From NCBI GenBank assembly GCA_934454845.1, contig CAKSGV010000008.1:13962-77961 (forward strand): 64,000 nucleotides of DNA, given 5' to 3'. Under the pieces are notes generated by a model, which did no database searches, was not told the origin of the DNA, and saw only the letters and a program-made list of their open reading frames with translations. The translations under genes were made by a program, and so were the position numbers. The first letter of the stretch is position 1. Every line of letters starts with the position of its first letter. Below, one piece after another: positions 49,646 to 58,713 of this stretch. This DNA is from an uncultured Eubacteriales bacterium. Lineage in GTDB: Bacteria; Bacillota; Clostridia; Oscillospirales; Acutalibacteraceae.

Positions 49646-50519
49646 TCAGTCTAAATCAGTTGCCGCTACAAACATTCTTTTAGAATATTCGTCGGAATCG
49701 TATCCAAGCCAAGCTACCACAATATTCTTTTTTGTATTTATAAGAAGTTCCTGCCCTAACATTCCGCCTTTGGAATAACATCCCGGCGCACTTTCTTTTA
49801 GTTCATAGCCGCGATCAAAAACTAAATTATATCATTTTTCGGAAATATACCTTTTTCCGTTATATGTGCCTTTTTCAAGATAAATTTGACCGAGCTTTGC
49901 CATATCCTGTGTGCGAAGAAATAGGCCTGTGGCTCCCATAGAATAACCCATTGGACAAGTGCTCCAAGCCGCCTCTTCGAATTCAAGCGGAACAAACAGA
50001 CGCTCGCGTAAAAAATCAAAAAGAGTTTTGTCTGCTTTTTTGGAAACTATTCTCGACAAAAGATAATATGCAGCGTCGCTGTATTTGCTTTCTGCACCAG
50101 GAGTATTTGGCAGATCCGCTGAAAAAACGATTTTTTAAAAAATCGTTTCTCGATCCGTAATTCTCTTTGAATTTATTCACATTTTCCGCATCTATATCAA
50201 GAAATCCGTGTTCTATTCCCCAGCGGTGACGAATAATGTTATCCAGCGTGATTTGTTCCCATTTTTTATTTATATTGTAATTAATTTCGTCTTTTAAAAT
50301 ATCTATAGGTCTTTCATCAACAGATAACAAACCTTCATCAAAAAGCATACCGAGCGCCGTCACAGTAAATACTTTAGAAACTGAATAGCAATTATTTGTT
50401 TTATTTGAAGGAGTTATTCTTTTAGTTACTGGGACACAGTTTTCAATAACGGTGATCCAATATAATTCCTTTTCTTTTTGTGCTTTTTTAATATTTCTTC
50501 TGCATAAGACATAACACAT
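49646..50519 (-). pseudogene. Decayed beta-lactamase-family serine hydrolase
   Basis: The gene can be reassembled from several frames. Near the start SVSKVFT gives the SxxK catalytic motif of class C beta-lactamase-type hydrolases, followed by LFDEGLLSVDERP. At about 50118-50130 an extra T in a T6 run shifts the frame; in the other frame SADLPNTPGAESKYSDAAYY continues the family's YSN/YSD region, then GYSMGATGLFLRTQDMAKLGQI. An in-frame TGA at about 49832 (probably once TGG) is followed by YNLVFDRGYEL and SKGGMLGQELLI to the final stop at 49646. A further frame change near the N-terminus is likely (a second ATG at 50512 opens a better-looking first 20 codons). At least two inactivating lesions, so non-functional. 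Confidence 0.85.
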
Positions 50520-50558
50520 ACCGCCTATTAAAAATTTTGCAGGAAAATAAATAAAATA

Positions 50559-50594
50559 AAAAGGTCCAAAATCATATTGATTTTTGGACCTTTG
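50559..50594 (-). terminator. Terminator downstream of tRNA-Ser
   Basis: AAAGGTCCAAAA.. pairs with its reverse complement around a short loop (50559-50573 against 50579-50594); on the minus strand T-rich sequence follows. Confidence 0.8.
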
Positions 50595-50684
50595 GCGGAG
50601 ATGGAGAGATTCGAACTCTCGAACTCGTTTCCGAGTTACACGATTTCCAATCGTGCGCCCTCGACCGGACTAGGCGACATCTCC
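50593..50684 (-). tRNA. tRNA-Ser (anticodon GGA)
   Basis: A 92-base class II tRNA read leftward. Acceptor stem GGAGATG/CATCTCC, discriminator G and an encoded CCA (50595-50593). Anticodon loop TTGGAAA inside the CGAT/ATCG-type stem gives GGA, which reads UCC and UCU. A long variable arm (AACTCGGAAACGAGTT) confirms the Ser type, and the T arm is GAGAG-TTCGAAT-CTCTC. It has its own promoter and terminator. Confidence 0.97.
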
Positions 50685-50697
50685 AAATGACTAAATT

Positions 50698-50726
50698 ATT
50701 ATACCTTAAAAGATATAAAAAATCAA
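50698..50726 (-). promoter_or_regulatory. Sigma-A promoter of tRNA-Ser
   Basis: Minus strand TTGATT (50726-50721), 17 bases, TATAAT (50703-50698), 14 bases before the mature tRNA 5' end. Confidence 0.82.
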
Positions 50727-50740
50727 GAAAAATTTTTATA

Positions 50741-50779
50741 AAATTTAAAAGCGGTTTTAAGATAAAACCGCTTTTAAAA
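50741..50779. terminator. Terminator downstream of ftsH
   Basis: AAAAGCGGTTTT (50747-50758) and AAAACCGCTTTT (50764-50775), extended by AT pairs, with T-rich flanks on both strands. Confidence 0.88.
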
Positions 50780-50787
50780 ATTTATTA

Positions 50788-52629
50788 TTATTCAGCCTGC
50801 ATAATCGCTCTGAAATCTTCTCCCAAAATCTTTTCTTCATCAAAGAGAACCTTTGCAACTGCGTGAAGCTTTGGCATATGCTCATTAAGAATTTCAAGCG
50901 CTTTTTTATACTGAACCATTACAACCTTTTCGATTTCTTCATCGATCACAGAGGCTGTCTTTTCGGAGTAATCAGGCGTTGAAGAAAAATCTCTGCCTAA
51001 GAATACTTCGTTATTATCGTGACCGTAAGTTACAAGACCGAGCTTATCGCTCATTCCGAACTTAGTAACCATTTTTCTCGCAAGGTCGGTTGCGCGCTCA
51101 ATATCGTTTGACGCGCCCGTGCAAACATCATCCTGCGTGAGCTGTTCCGCGGCTCTGCCGCCGAGCAAGGAGCAAATCTGCTCTAATATCTGATTTCTCG
51201 AAGTATGACCTTTTTCCTCTTCCGGCAGATACATTGTATATCCTGCAGCCATTCCTCTTTGAATAATGGATATCTGATGAACGGGATCCTGCGTAGGCAG
51301 GAAATAAGAAACTATTGCGTGGCCTGCCTCGTGATAAGCGGTGACCTTTTTATCCTTATCCTTAACTACATGGGATTTCTTTTCAGTACCCATAACTACC
51401 TTGATAGTGCTTTCTTCTATTTCTTCCTGGGTGATAGCCTTTTTACCGTGCCTTACAGCAAGCAGCGCTGCTTCATTAAGAAGATTTTCAAGATCGGCGC
51501 CCGTAAATCCTGAAGTGGATTTTGCGATAGTGGCAAGATTGACATCGGGGCCTAATGGCTTAGAGCGAGAATGAACCTTTAATATTTCTTCCCTTCCCTT
51601 AACATCGGGGTAATTAACAGTGATCTGTCTGTCAAAACGACCCGGTCTTAAAAGAGCACGGTCAAGAATATCGGGGCGGTTTGTCGCGGCGATCACTATA
51701 ACGCCCTCGTTTATTCCGAAACCGTCCATTTCAACAAGCAGCTGGTTTAAAGTCTGCTCGCGCTCATCGTGGCCTCCGCCGAGACCTGCGCCACGCTGTC
51801 TTCCGACGGCGTCGATCTCGTCGATAAATATGATAGAAGGAGCGTTTTTCTTAGCTTCTGAGAAAAGATCTCTTACTCTTGACGCACCTAAGCCCACAAA
51901 CATTTCTACGAAATCCGAACCTGATATTGAAAAGAACGGAACATTCGCTTCTCCCGCTACAGCTCTGGCTAAAAGTGTTTTACCGGTTCCCGGAGGGCCT
52001 ACAAGCAAAACGCCTTTGGGAATTCGCGCGCCGAGTTCGGTGAATTTTTTGGGATTTTTCAAAAATTCCACTATTTCTGCCATTTCTTCTTTTTCTTCTT
52101 CAGCACCTGCAACATCGGCAAAAGTGGTTTTTTTGTTCGGATCGGCCTTTTTTATTTTAGCTTTACCGAATCCCATGGTTTTATCCGTGCCCAGTGTGGA
52201 ATTCATACGGCGCATCATAAAGATATAGAATATGATTATTCCGCCGAAAAGAAGAAGAGACGGAATCATATTTGTGAGCCAAGCGCCCTCTCCGCCGCGA
52301 ACATAATTGAATGTTATCTTTTCGCTGTCAGATTTGGCGTTTTTATTTATTTCCTTTACGGCATCGGAGATATCCTCATAGAAAATGCTGTAATTTGCAA
52401 CGGTGAAATGATGAATTTTCTTATCATCGGATCTAAGCTTGTAGCTAAGATCGCCGCTGTAAAGATTAAGCTCAAATTCAGATATCTTATTTTGCTCGAT
52501 CAAGCTGATAATTTCCGAATAATCCGTATTTTCAGTGCTTTTTGACAGTCTGCTAAGCATAAACATAGAGCTGCCCAGAATAAGAACCGATAAAACTATC
52601 AGCAAGATATTTCTTGTGTTTTTACTCAA
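50788..52629 (-). CDS. ftsH: ATP-dependent zinc metalloprotease FtsH
   Basis: 613 residues. Membrane helices at 8-26 and 118-139 with an outside domain between, AAA+ domain with Walker A GPPGTGKT (211-218), Walker B and SRH (DEIDAVGRQRG, RPDILDRALLRPGRFDRQ), and the M41 protease site HEAGH near 430. It degrades membrane and unstable cytosolic proteins. The start is TTG 52629 with AAAGGAGT nine bases upstream. Last gene of the tilS-hpt-ftsH block, an order shared with Bacillus. Confidence 0.98.
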   Translation of the reverse strand: MSKNTRNILLIVLSVLILGSSMFMLSRLSKSTENTDYSEIISLIEQNKISEFELNLYSGDLSYKLRSDDKKIHHFTVANYSIFYEDISDAVKEINKNAKSDSEKITFNYVRGGEGAWLTNMIPSLLLFGGIIIFYIFMMRRMNSTLGTDKTMGFGKAKIKKADPNKKTTFADVAGAEEEKEEMAEIVEFLKNPKKFTELGARIPKGVLLVGPPGTGKTLLARAVAGEANVPFFSISGSDFVEMFVGLGASRVRDLFSEAKKNAPSIIFIDEIDAVGRQRGAGLGGGHDEREQTLNQLLVEMDGFGINEGVIVIAATNRPDILDRALLRPGRFDRQITVNYPDVKGREEILKVHSRSKPLGPDVNLATIAKSTSGFTGADLENLLNEAALLAVRHGKKAITQEEIEESTIKVVMGTEKKSHVVKDKDKKVTAYHEAGHAIVSYFLPTQDPVHQISIIQRGMAAGYTMYLPEEEKGHTSRNQILEQICSLLGGRAAEQLTQDDVCTGASNDIERATDLARKMVTKFGMSDKLGLVTYGHDNNEVFLGRDFSSTPDYSEKTASVIDEEIEKVVMVQYKKALEILNEHMPKLHAVAKVLFDEEKILGEDFRAIMQAE

Positions 52630-52647
52630 AGACGAAAGACTCCTTTT

Positions 52648-53187
52648 TTATTTATTATAAACTTCCGGGGAAAGAATTCCCACAAAGGGAAGATTTCTAT
52701 ATTTCTCATCATAGTCAAGCCCGTAACCGACAACGAACTCATCCGGGATAACCTTTCCTACATAATCCGCTTTAATATCGCTCTGGCGATTACCCGGCTT
52801 ATCAAGAAGCGCGCAAACTTTAATACTTGCCGCGTTTCTCGCAAGCAAAAGATTTTTAAGATACGAAAGAGTAATACCCGAATCGAGAATATCCTCTACA
52901 AGAAGTATATCCATTCCGTCGGGGTTAATATCAAGATCTTTCTTAAATTTAACAACGCCAGTGGTTTTAACACCGCTGTAAGAAGATACAGCCATAAAAT
53001 CGATAATGCAATCGCATTTGATTTCCCTTAAGAGGTCGGACATAAAAACGACCGCGCCTTTAAGAACGCTTACAAGCAGTAATTTTTTACCGCTGTAATC
53101 CCTTGTTATTTTTTCTCCGAGATCTTTGCAGATCATTTTAAGTTCGCCCTCAGAAACAAGAACCTTTGAAATATCATTCTTAGTCAT
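52648..53187 (-). CDS. hpt: Hypoxanthine phosphoribosyltransferase
   Basis: 179 residues. LVSVLKGAVVFMSDLLREI and the PRPP-binding LLVEDILDSGITL signature, then VCALLDKPGNRQ and FVVGYGLDYDEKYRNLPFVG. It salvages hypoxanthine and guanine with PRPP. ATG 53187 follows GGGGGATAAT; an in-frame TTG four codons earlier overlaps that site. It sits between tilS and ftsH as in many Firmicutes. Confidence 0.97.
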   Translation of the reverse strand: MTKNDISKVLVSEGELKMICKDLGEKITRDYSGKKLLLVSVLKGAVVFMSDLLREIKCDCIIDFMAVSSYSGVKTTGVVKFKKDLDINPDGMDILLVEDILDSGITLSYLKNLLLARNAASIKVCALLDKPGNRQSDIKADYVGKVIPDEFVVGYGLDYDEKYRNLPFVGILSPEVYNK

Positions 53188-53203
53188 ATTATCCCCCAAA
53201 ATT

Positions 53204-54493
53204 TTACAGCCTTTCGGCTTTTAAGACTATTGCTTTTTTTGTTTGATCCGTAACGGCGCACCTTTGCGCTACGCCTATACCGCAAATTAAGATCACGCCC
53301 TCGTCGTCACAGACAACGGGAAGATTTTCCCTGTCCTCCGCAGGAACGGCGAATTCATTATATATTTTTTTAAGACTTTTTGTAACGCCTCTGCCCGAAA
53401 GTTTGATTTTATCACCCGGCATTCGTGTCCTTACTCTCGGATTGCCTATTATTTTATCACAATCAAGTGCGTTATTTAAAAACAAATTATTAATTTTTTT
53501 ATTCTTTTTTAAAAACTCTTCGGAAATTTCTTCAAAACAAGCAGAGAATTTTGTTTTTTCTTGGTTTTCGGCTTTGAGCTGTCCTTTTTGCGTGTAAAAA
53601 ACAGCCGAATTCTTTATCATACATTTTCCGCCTTCAGAGCAGATACTCAAAACATCATTAATATGCTTGCTTTCCGGCTCTTTAACACCGGAAACTTCCA
53701 AAAACTTAAAAATCAGTCTTTTTTTAATAGAAGCAGGCTGGTTTTCGAAATCGGAAATATTGAGATTATTATTTTTAAATCTTTTATTAAACTCGCGCTC
53801 ACAGCATTCCGATATAAATTCCTCGTCTTCCCTTAAAGACATTCCCGCACGCAAAGCGGCATCTTCAAAAGTTGGATTTATCTTTTTTAAAAGCGGAATT
53901 ATATTATGCCTGATATAATTTCTGATGTATTTATCTTCGGCATTGGTGCTGTCGAAAACAAACGGAATATTGTTAAGTTCGCAGTAATTTCTCGTTTCTT
54001 CTCCGGAGCAGAAAATCAAAGGCCTGATATATTTATCTCTAACAGGCGGAATTCCGCGTAGGCCCTTAGCCGAAGATCCGCGTGCGAGATTAAATATTAT
54101 CGTTTCGGCATTATCCGATGAAGTGTGAGCTGTCGCTATTTTATCGCAGGGAAGTCCGGAAAAAAAGTCATATCGCAATTTTCTGGCGGCAAGCTCAGTG
54201 CCCAAACCGTTTTCCTCAGCGAAAGCCAAAACGTCTCTTGATTTACAAAAAAGCTCTACGGAGTTATTTTTGCAGTATTCCCTAACGAATTCCTCGTCGC
54301 TGTCAGCCTCGCCTTTTCTTATTTTATGATTAAAATGAGCGGCGCAAAGCTCAAAGCCGAATTCATCCTTTAATTTTAAAAGGATATCAAGCAAAGCCAT
54401 TGAATCGGCTCCTCCCGAAAGCGCAACGGCTATTTTTTCGCCGCTTTTTATCATATTGAATTTTTTAATTGCGGACCTGACTTTTTCAATCAT
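53204..54493 (-). CDS. tilS: tRNA(Ile)-lysidine synthase TilS
   Basis: 429 residues. PP-loop ALSGGADSMALLDIL, HFNHKIRKGEADSDEEFVREYC, HTSSDNAETIIFNLARGS and RPLIFCSGEE, then middle and C-terminal TilS domains (RVRTRMPGDKIKLSGRGVTKSLKKIYNE). It converts C34 of the AUA-reading tRNA-Ile to lysidine. Start at 54493 (MIEKVRSAI) overlaps the dnaB stop by eight bases; a longer reading from 54583 lies within dnaB. Confidence 0.96.
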   Translation of the reverse strand: MIEKVRSAIKKFNMIKSGEKIAVALSGGADSMALLDILLKLKDEFGFELCAAHFNHKIRKGEADSDEEFVREYCKNNSVELFCKSRDVLAFAEENGLGTELAARKLRYDFFSGLPCDKIATAHTSSDNAETIIFNLARGSSAKGLRGIPPVRDKYIRPLIFCSGEETRNYCELNNIPFVFDSTNAEDKYIRNYIRHNIIPLLKKINPTFEDAALRAGMSLREDEEFISECCEREFNKRFKNNNLNISDFENQPASIKKRLIFKFLEVSGVKEPESKHINDVLSICSEGGKCMIKNSAVFYTQKGQLKAENQEKTKFSACFEEISEEFLKKNKKINNLFLNNALDCDKIIGNPRVRTRMPGDKIKLSGRGVTKSLKKIYNEFAVPAEDRENLPVVCDDEGVILICGIGVAQRCAVTDQTKKAIVLKAERL

Positions 54494-55868
54494 TTCTGAA
54501 CACATCCACAGAAGTAAATCTGGTAAACTGTCCGTCCCAGTGCAGCTGAATTGTGCCGACTTCGCCGTGGCGATTTTTAGCAACTATGCATTCTGCCTTT
54601 CCGGGATCGCTCATATCCTCATCATCCGCTCTTTCGGCGTCATAATAAGTATCTCTGTAAAGGAATAAAACTATGTCCGCGTCTTGCTCGATAGACCCCG
54701 AATCTCTAAGATCGGCAAGCGCCGGCTTATGGGATTTGCCCTTTTGCTCCGTAGCACGGGAAAGCTGGGCGCAAGCAATAACAGGGACCTTAAGCTCCTT
54801 AGCCATAATTTTAAGACTTCTCGTAATTTCAGAAACCTCCTGCACCCGGTTATCCGTTTGTCTTGCGGAATGCATAAGTCCGAGGTAATCTATTACAACA
54901 AGATCTACCCTTTTCATTCTTCTTAATTTTGCTTTCATCTGCTGAACTGTGATATCGGAAGTTTCATCGAAATAAAGCTCGGTTTTAGAAAGCAGATCGC
55001 CCGCCTGAGCAAGCCTTGTCCACTCGTCGACTTCCAATTCTCCCGTGCGCATTTTTTCGCTTTTTATTCCGGCTTCGCTGGATAAAATTCTTTGAGCCAA
55101 CTGATCACGAGTCATTTCAAGAGAAAAAAAACACACAGTTTTCTTTTCATTAACGGCAACATTTCTTGCAATGTTAAGCGCAAATGAAGTTTTTCCCATA
55201 CCCGGCCTTGCACCCAATATTATCAAATCGGACTTATTAAGACCTGTGATCATTCTGTCAAGATCGCCTATCCCGCACGGAATACCGATATATTCACTTC
55301 TCGTTTGGGGATCGGTCATTTTTGAAAGTCTGTCAAATGTTTCCGTTTCTATTACGCTTTTTATATGCGTTAGTCCGCTTATTTCTCTTCCGGATCTTAT
55401 TTCAAAGATTCTCTGCTCCGCAGAATCAAGCAGTTTGCCTGAATCCATTGAATTATCGTTGATATCTTTAATAATCCCGTTTGCGGCATTCATCAAAGCT
55501 CTTTGATAATATCTTTCGCGAACTATCGACACATAAGTCATAACATTCGCGGAAGACGGAACGGTCTGAACAAGCTGTGTAAGATAAGCTTTTCCGCCCG
55601 CCTCATCATAAGTTCCGTTTTGCTTTAATTTTTCAAGCAGAGATATAAAATCGATAGTTTGGCTAAGCTCATACATCGATGATATCGCGCCGAAAATTTC
55701 TTTATGCTGCGGAATATAAAAATAATCGGGTGTTATCCTGTCGCTTATTTCGTCAAGGCATTTAGGATCGGAAATAACCGAGCCTAATATCGCCTGCTCC
55801 GCTTCAACGGAATAAGGCTGCCTCAATCCGTCAACATCAAGGAATAAACTGTTTTCGTTGCTCATCAT
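54486..55868 (-). CDS. dnaB: Replicative DNA helicase DnaB
   Basis: 460 residues. N-terminal domain (PYSVEAEQAILGSVISDPKCL), linker, and RecA-like motor with Walker A GARPGMGKTSFAL, SLEMTRDQLAQRIL, VIDYLGLMHS and DSGSIEQDADIVLFLYRD. It unwinds DNA at the fork. No intein is present. ATGATG at 55868 overlaps the rplI stop. The rplI-dnaB pair is widespread in Firmicutes. Confidence 0.98.
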   Translation of the reverse strand: MMSNENSLFLDVDGLRQPYSVEAEQAILGSVISDPKCLDEISDRITPDYFYIPQHKEIFGAISSMYELSQTIDFISLLEKLKQNGTYDEAGGKAYLTQLVQTVPSSANVMTYVSIVRERYYQRALMNAANGIIKDINDNSMDSGKLLDSAEQRIFEIRSGREISGLTHIKSVIETETFDRLSKMTDPQTRSEYIGIPCGIGDLDRMITGLNKSDLIILGARPGMGKTSFALNIARNVAVNEKKTVCFFSLEMTRDQLAQRILSSEAGIKSEKMRTGELEVDEWTRLAQAGDLLSKTELYFDETSDITVQQMKAKLRRMKRVDLVVIDYLGLMHSARQTDNRVQEVSEITRSLKIMAKELKVPVIACAQLSRATEQKGKSHKPALADLRDSGSIEQDADIVLFLYRDTYYDAERADDEDMSDPGKAECIVAKNRHGEVGTIQLHWDGQFTRFTSVDVFRND

Positions 55869-56305
55869 TCGGTTACCTTAACAGTGACTTTTGCGGAAAT
55901 TCCGTTATAGAGCTTGATTTCCGCAGTGTATTCGCCGAAATTCTTGATATCGGCTACATTCATTTTCTTTTTATCTACTTCGATATTATGCTCGGCTTTT
56001 ATTGCCGAAACTATCTCCTTTGAAGTAACGCTGCCGAAAAGCTTTCCGCCGTTAGACGATTTAGCTTTTATAGTAACGGATTTCCCGTTTAATTTTTCAG
56101 CCGTAGCTTTAGCTGCGGCGATTTCTTCTTTGATATGGTGTTCTTTAGCAGCCTCTCTGCTTTTAAGCTCGCTCATAGCGGCGCTGTCAGCTTCAACGGC
56201 TAAATTTTTCGGGAAAAGGAAGTTCCTTGCGTATCCGTCGGACACATTGCAAAGCTCGCCTTTTTTACCTTTCCCTTTAACATCCTGCAATAATATAACT
56301 TTCAT
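55865..56305 (-). CDS. rplI: 50S ribosomal protein L9
   Basis: 146 residues. N-terminal VILLQDVKGKGKKGELCNVSDGYARNFLFPKNLA is the L9 signature, followed by the long connecting helix and the C-terminal domain (GKLFGSVTSKEIVSAI). It binds 23S rRNA at the base of the L1 stalk. ATG 56305 follows AAAGGGGATAAGAAA. It is encoded 18 bases after rnj; in many relatives a GdpP-type phosphodiesterase gene occupies that upstream place. Confidence 0.98.
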   Translation of the reverse strand: MKVILLQDVKGKGKKGELCNVSDGYARNFLFPKNLAVEADSAAMSELKSREAAKEHHIKEEIAAAKATAEKLNGKSVTIKAKSSNGGKLFGSVTSKEIVSAIKAEHNIEVDKKKMNVADIKNFGEYTAEIKLYNGISAKVTVKVTE

Positions 56306-56323
56306 TTTCTTATCCCCTTTGTA

Positions 56324-58201
56324 TTAAACTTCCATTATAACCGGCAGGATCATAGGGCTCCTGTGAGTTCTCACAAACAGGAATTTTGAAACCTGATCCT
56401 TGATTTTGGTTTTGATTGCATTAAAATCTCTGATATTGTTGATATAGCATTTTTCAAGAACATCGCACACAAGCTCTTTAAGTTCATTCATAAGCTCTTC
56501 GGATTCTTTCACATATACAAATCCTCTCGAAACCACATCGGGGCCCGAAAGAACTTCGCGTGTAGCGCTGTCTATCGCGACATTTACTATAATAATTCCG
56601 TCTTCCGCAAGGTGCTTTCTGTCGCGAAGAACAATACTTCCGACATCGCCGACTCCGAGACCGTCGACAAGAATTCTTCCCGCTGTAACGGACTGCGTGC
56701 ATTTGGCCTCTCTGCGGTTAAGCTCAATCACTTCGCCGTTTATCGGAATAATGATGTTTTCTTCTTTTATTCCTACATTTTTTGCAAGCAAAGAATGCTT
56801 ATATAAATGCTTTTGCTCACCGTGAACCGGAATGAAATATTTGGGTTTACAAACGCTCATCATAAGTTTTAATTCTTCAGCACAGGCGTGACCCGAAACA
56901 TGAACATCATACATTTTTTCATAAACAACATTTGCGCTTTTTCTCATAAGCTCATTGATAACCTTGCCTACAAGCTTTTCGTTTCCCGGAATAGGCGTTG
57001 CGGAGATAATTATTACATCGCCAGGTATAAGATCTATCTGCCTGTGTTCGCTGAAAGCTATTCTGTGAAGGGCAGAAAGAGGCTCGCCCTGAGAACCGGT
57101 CGTGATTATGACAAGCTCCTCGGGTCTGTAGTTTTTGATAGCATCAAGCCCGACAAGTATATCGTTTGGCACATTAAGATATCCGAGCTCTTCTGCAACA
57201 TTTACAACATTCTGCATACTTCTGCCGGAAATTATTACTTTTCTGTCGCACCTGTCAGCCTCGTCGATTATCTGCTGAATTCTGTGAATGTTTGAAGAAA
57301 ATGTCGCAACTATTATTCTGTGGCCCTCTGCTTTTTTAAAGAGGTTTGAAAAAGATTCTCCCACAAGCCTTTCGGAGGGAGTATATCCCGGTCTTTCAGC
57401 GTTGGTCGAATCGGAAAGGAGCGCAAGCACACCTTTTTTGCCAAGCTCCGCAAATCTGGCAATATCAATAACATTATCATCAATCGGAGTAGTATCGATC
57501 TTAAAATCCCCTGTTTGAACAATGGTACCGGCGCCGCAGGTTATAGCAAAGCCGACCGCGTCTGGAATAGAATGGTTTACATGGATAAACTCGACCGTGA
57601 ATTTGCCGAGCGTGACTGTCTGCCCGGGGTCCGTTACATTAAGCTTAGCTCCCGCTAAAAGCTTATGCTCTTTAAGCTTACCCTCTATAAGACCGACAGT
57701 CAGCCTGGTAGCATAGATCGGAAGATTGAAATTTCTCAGTAAATAAGGGATAGCCCCGATATGATCTTCGTGCCCGTGAGTTACAACAAGACCTTTTATT
57801 TTATCTTTATTTTCAAGTATATAGGAAAAATCGGGGATAACAATATCTATTCCCGGTGTTTCCTCATCAGGGAAACTCATTCCGCAGTCAACGAGGAGCA
57901 TATCGCCGTCATATTCATAAAGCGTTATGTTTTTTCCGATTTCGCCTATTCCTCCGAGAGGAATTATCTTAACCGATTTTTGAGTTGTTTTTCTGATCTT
58001 TTCGGTATTCCTTTTAGCCGGCTGATTTCTTTTTTTAGAAATCGGCTTACCCTGCTTGTTAAATCTCGTTTTAGAAGTCGTTTTAGAAACAGGTTTTTCG
58101 CTCACAACGCTTTGAACATCAAGCTTGGAAGAATTCTGAACTCTCTTCTTTGATCCCGTGTTTTTGCGCGGGTTACTTATTTTGCTTTTTGTTTCATTCA
58201 T
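56324..58201 (-). CDS. rnj: Ribonuclease J
   Basis: 625 residues. After about 78 Lys/Arg/Ser-rich residues with no predicted fold (GSKKRVQNSSK, RFNKQGKPISKKRNQ), the metallo-beta-lactamase/beta-CASP core begins at PLGGIGEIGKNI, with the metal site THGHEDHIGAIPY, and the C-terminal dimer domain. It is an mRNA 5'-exonuclease and endonuclease. The core size matches RNase J of Bacillus (about 555); the basic tail is an addition likely to aid RNA or ribosome binding. ATG 58201 follows AAAGGAG at a rather long distance. First gene of the rnj-rplI-dnaB-tilS-hpt-ftsH run. Confidence 0.96.
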   Translation of the reverse strand: MNETKSKISNPRKNTGSKKRVQNSSKLDVQSVVSEKPVSKTTSKTRFNKQGKPISKKRNQPAKRNTEKIRKTTQKSVKIIPLGGIGEIGKNITLYEYDGDMLLVDCGMSFPDEETPGIDIVIPDFSYILENKDKIKGLVVTHGHEDHIGAIPYLLRNFNLPIYATRLTVGLIEGKLKEHKLLAGAKLNVTDPGQTVTLGKFTVEFIHVNHSIPDAVGFAITCGAGTIVQTGDFKIDTTPIDDNVIDIARFAELGKKGVLALLSDSTNAERPGYTPSERLVGESFSNLFKKAEGHRIIVATFSSNIHRIQQIIDEADRCDRKVIISGRSMQNVVNVAEELGYLNVPNDILVGLDAIKNYRPEELVIITTGSQGEPLSALHRIAFSEHRQIDLIPGDVIIISATPIPGNEKLVGKVINELMRKSANVVYEKMYDVHVSGHACAEELKLMMSVCKPKYFIPVHGEQKHLYKHSLLAKNVGIKEENIIIPINGEVIELNRREAKCTQSVTAGRILVDGLGVGDVGSIVLRDRKHLAEDGIIIVNVAIDSATREVLSGPDVVSRGFVYVKESEELMNELKELVCDVLEKCYINNIRDFNAIKTKIKDQVSKFLFVRTHRSPMILPVIMEV

Positions 58202-58275
58202 TAATAAATAATTTCTCCTTTTTTGTTTTTATTATGTATGCGGCAACTGCAAAACAGTCTGCCGACTTAATGTTT

Positions 58276-58641
58276 TTAAGATTTTATTTCCCAGTAAAAT
58301 TTTCTGTTGCAGATCGGAAAATCATCAAGCACGCCGTATTCGGGATCAAAAAATTTACCTCCGAAATAAAGCGACCAATGCCAGCATTTCGGCGTTTCTA
58401 GGCTGAGCATTGCAATTTTCGGCAACTCTTCTTTTTTTGTAACGCTCTTTTTTTCTTCGCAAATATCAATACCGAACGCTCTGAGCGCCGATTTCATATC
58501 TTTTAAAGTTGTTTCCCTATCTGTCCCTACTAATTTTATTACTTCTTTGACCGATACCCCTGCAAGCATAGCAATAACAGCCTGCCCGCACTGAAGCGAG
58601 GTAGGCTCGAATATATGCGTAGGATTTTTCGTTAAAGGCAT
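58276..58641 (-). CDS. Small stand-alone C39-like cysteine peptidase
   Basis: 121 residues. The Cys of SLQCGQAVIAMLAGV (near 18), His of CWHWSLYFGG (near 90) and Asp of FFDPEYG (near 101) are laid out as in peptidase C39-like and papain-type folds. No ABC transporter part, signal peptide or bacteriocin precursor is near, so it is not a classical bacteriocin exporter; substrate unknown. Start at 58641 after CGGTGAAAAAT; an upstream GTG three codons earlier is possible. It has its own near-consensus promoter and stands alone between ypeB and rnj. Confidence 0.75.
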   Translation of the reverse strand: MPLTKNPTHIFEPTSLQCGQAVIAMLAGVSVKEVIKLVGTDRETTLKDMKSALRAFGIDICEEKKSVTKKEELPKIAMLSLETPKCWHWSLYFGGKFFDPEYGVLDDFPICNRKFYWEIKS

Positions 58642-58683
58642 ATTTTTCACCGATTAAAAAGGGACAAAATCTAAATCAAAAGA

Positions 58684-58712
58684 ATTATAACACATTTTTA
58701 TAATTTTTTCAA
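58684..58712 (-). promoter_or_regulatory. Sigma-A promoter of C39-like peptidase gene
   Basis: Minus strand TTGAAA (58712-58707), 17 bases, TATAAT (58689-58684). The -35 box abuts the ypeB stop region. Confidence 0.82.
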
Positions 58713-58713
58713 T

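Noticed and set aside
58205..58270. Hairpin CGGCA...TGCCG between rnj and the C39-like gene as a terminator
   Set aside because: The stem is interrupted by a bulge and no T run follows on the minus strand; it may be incidental.
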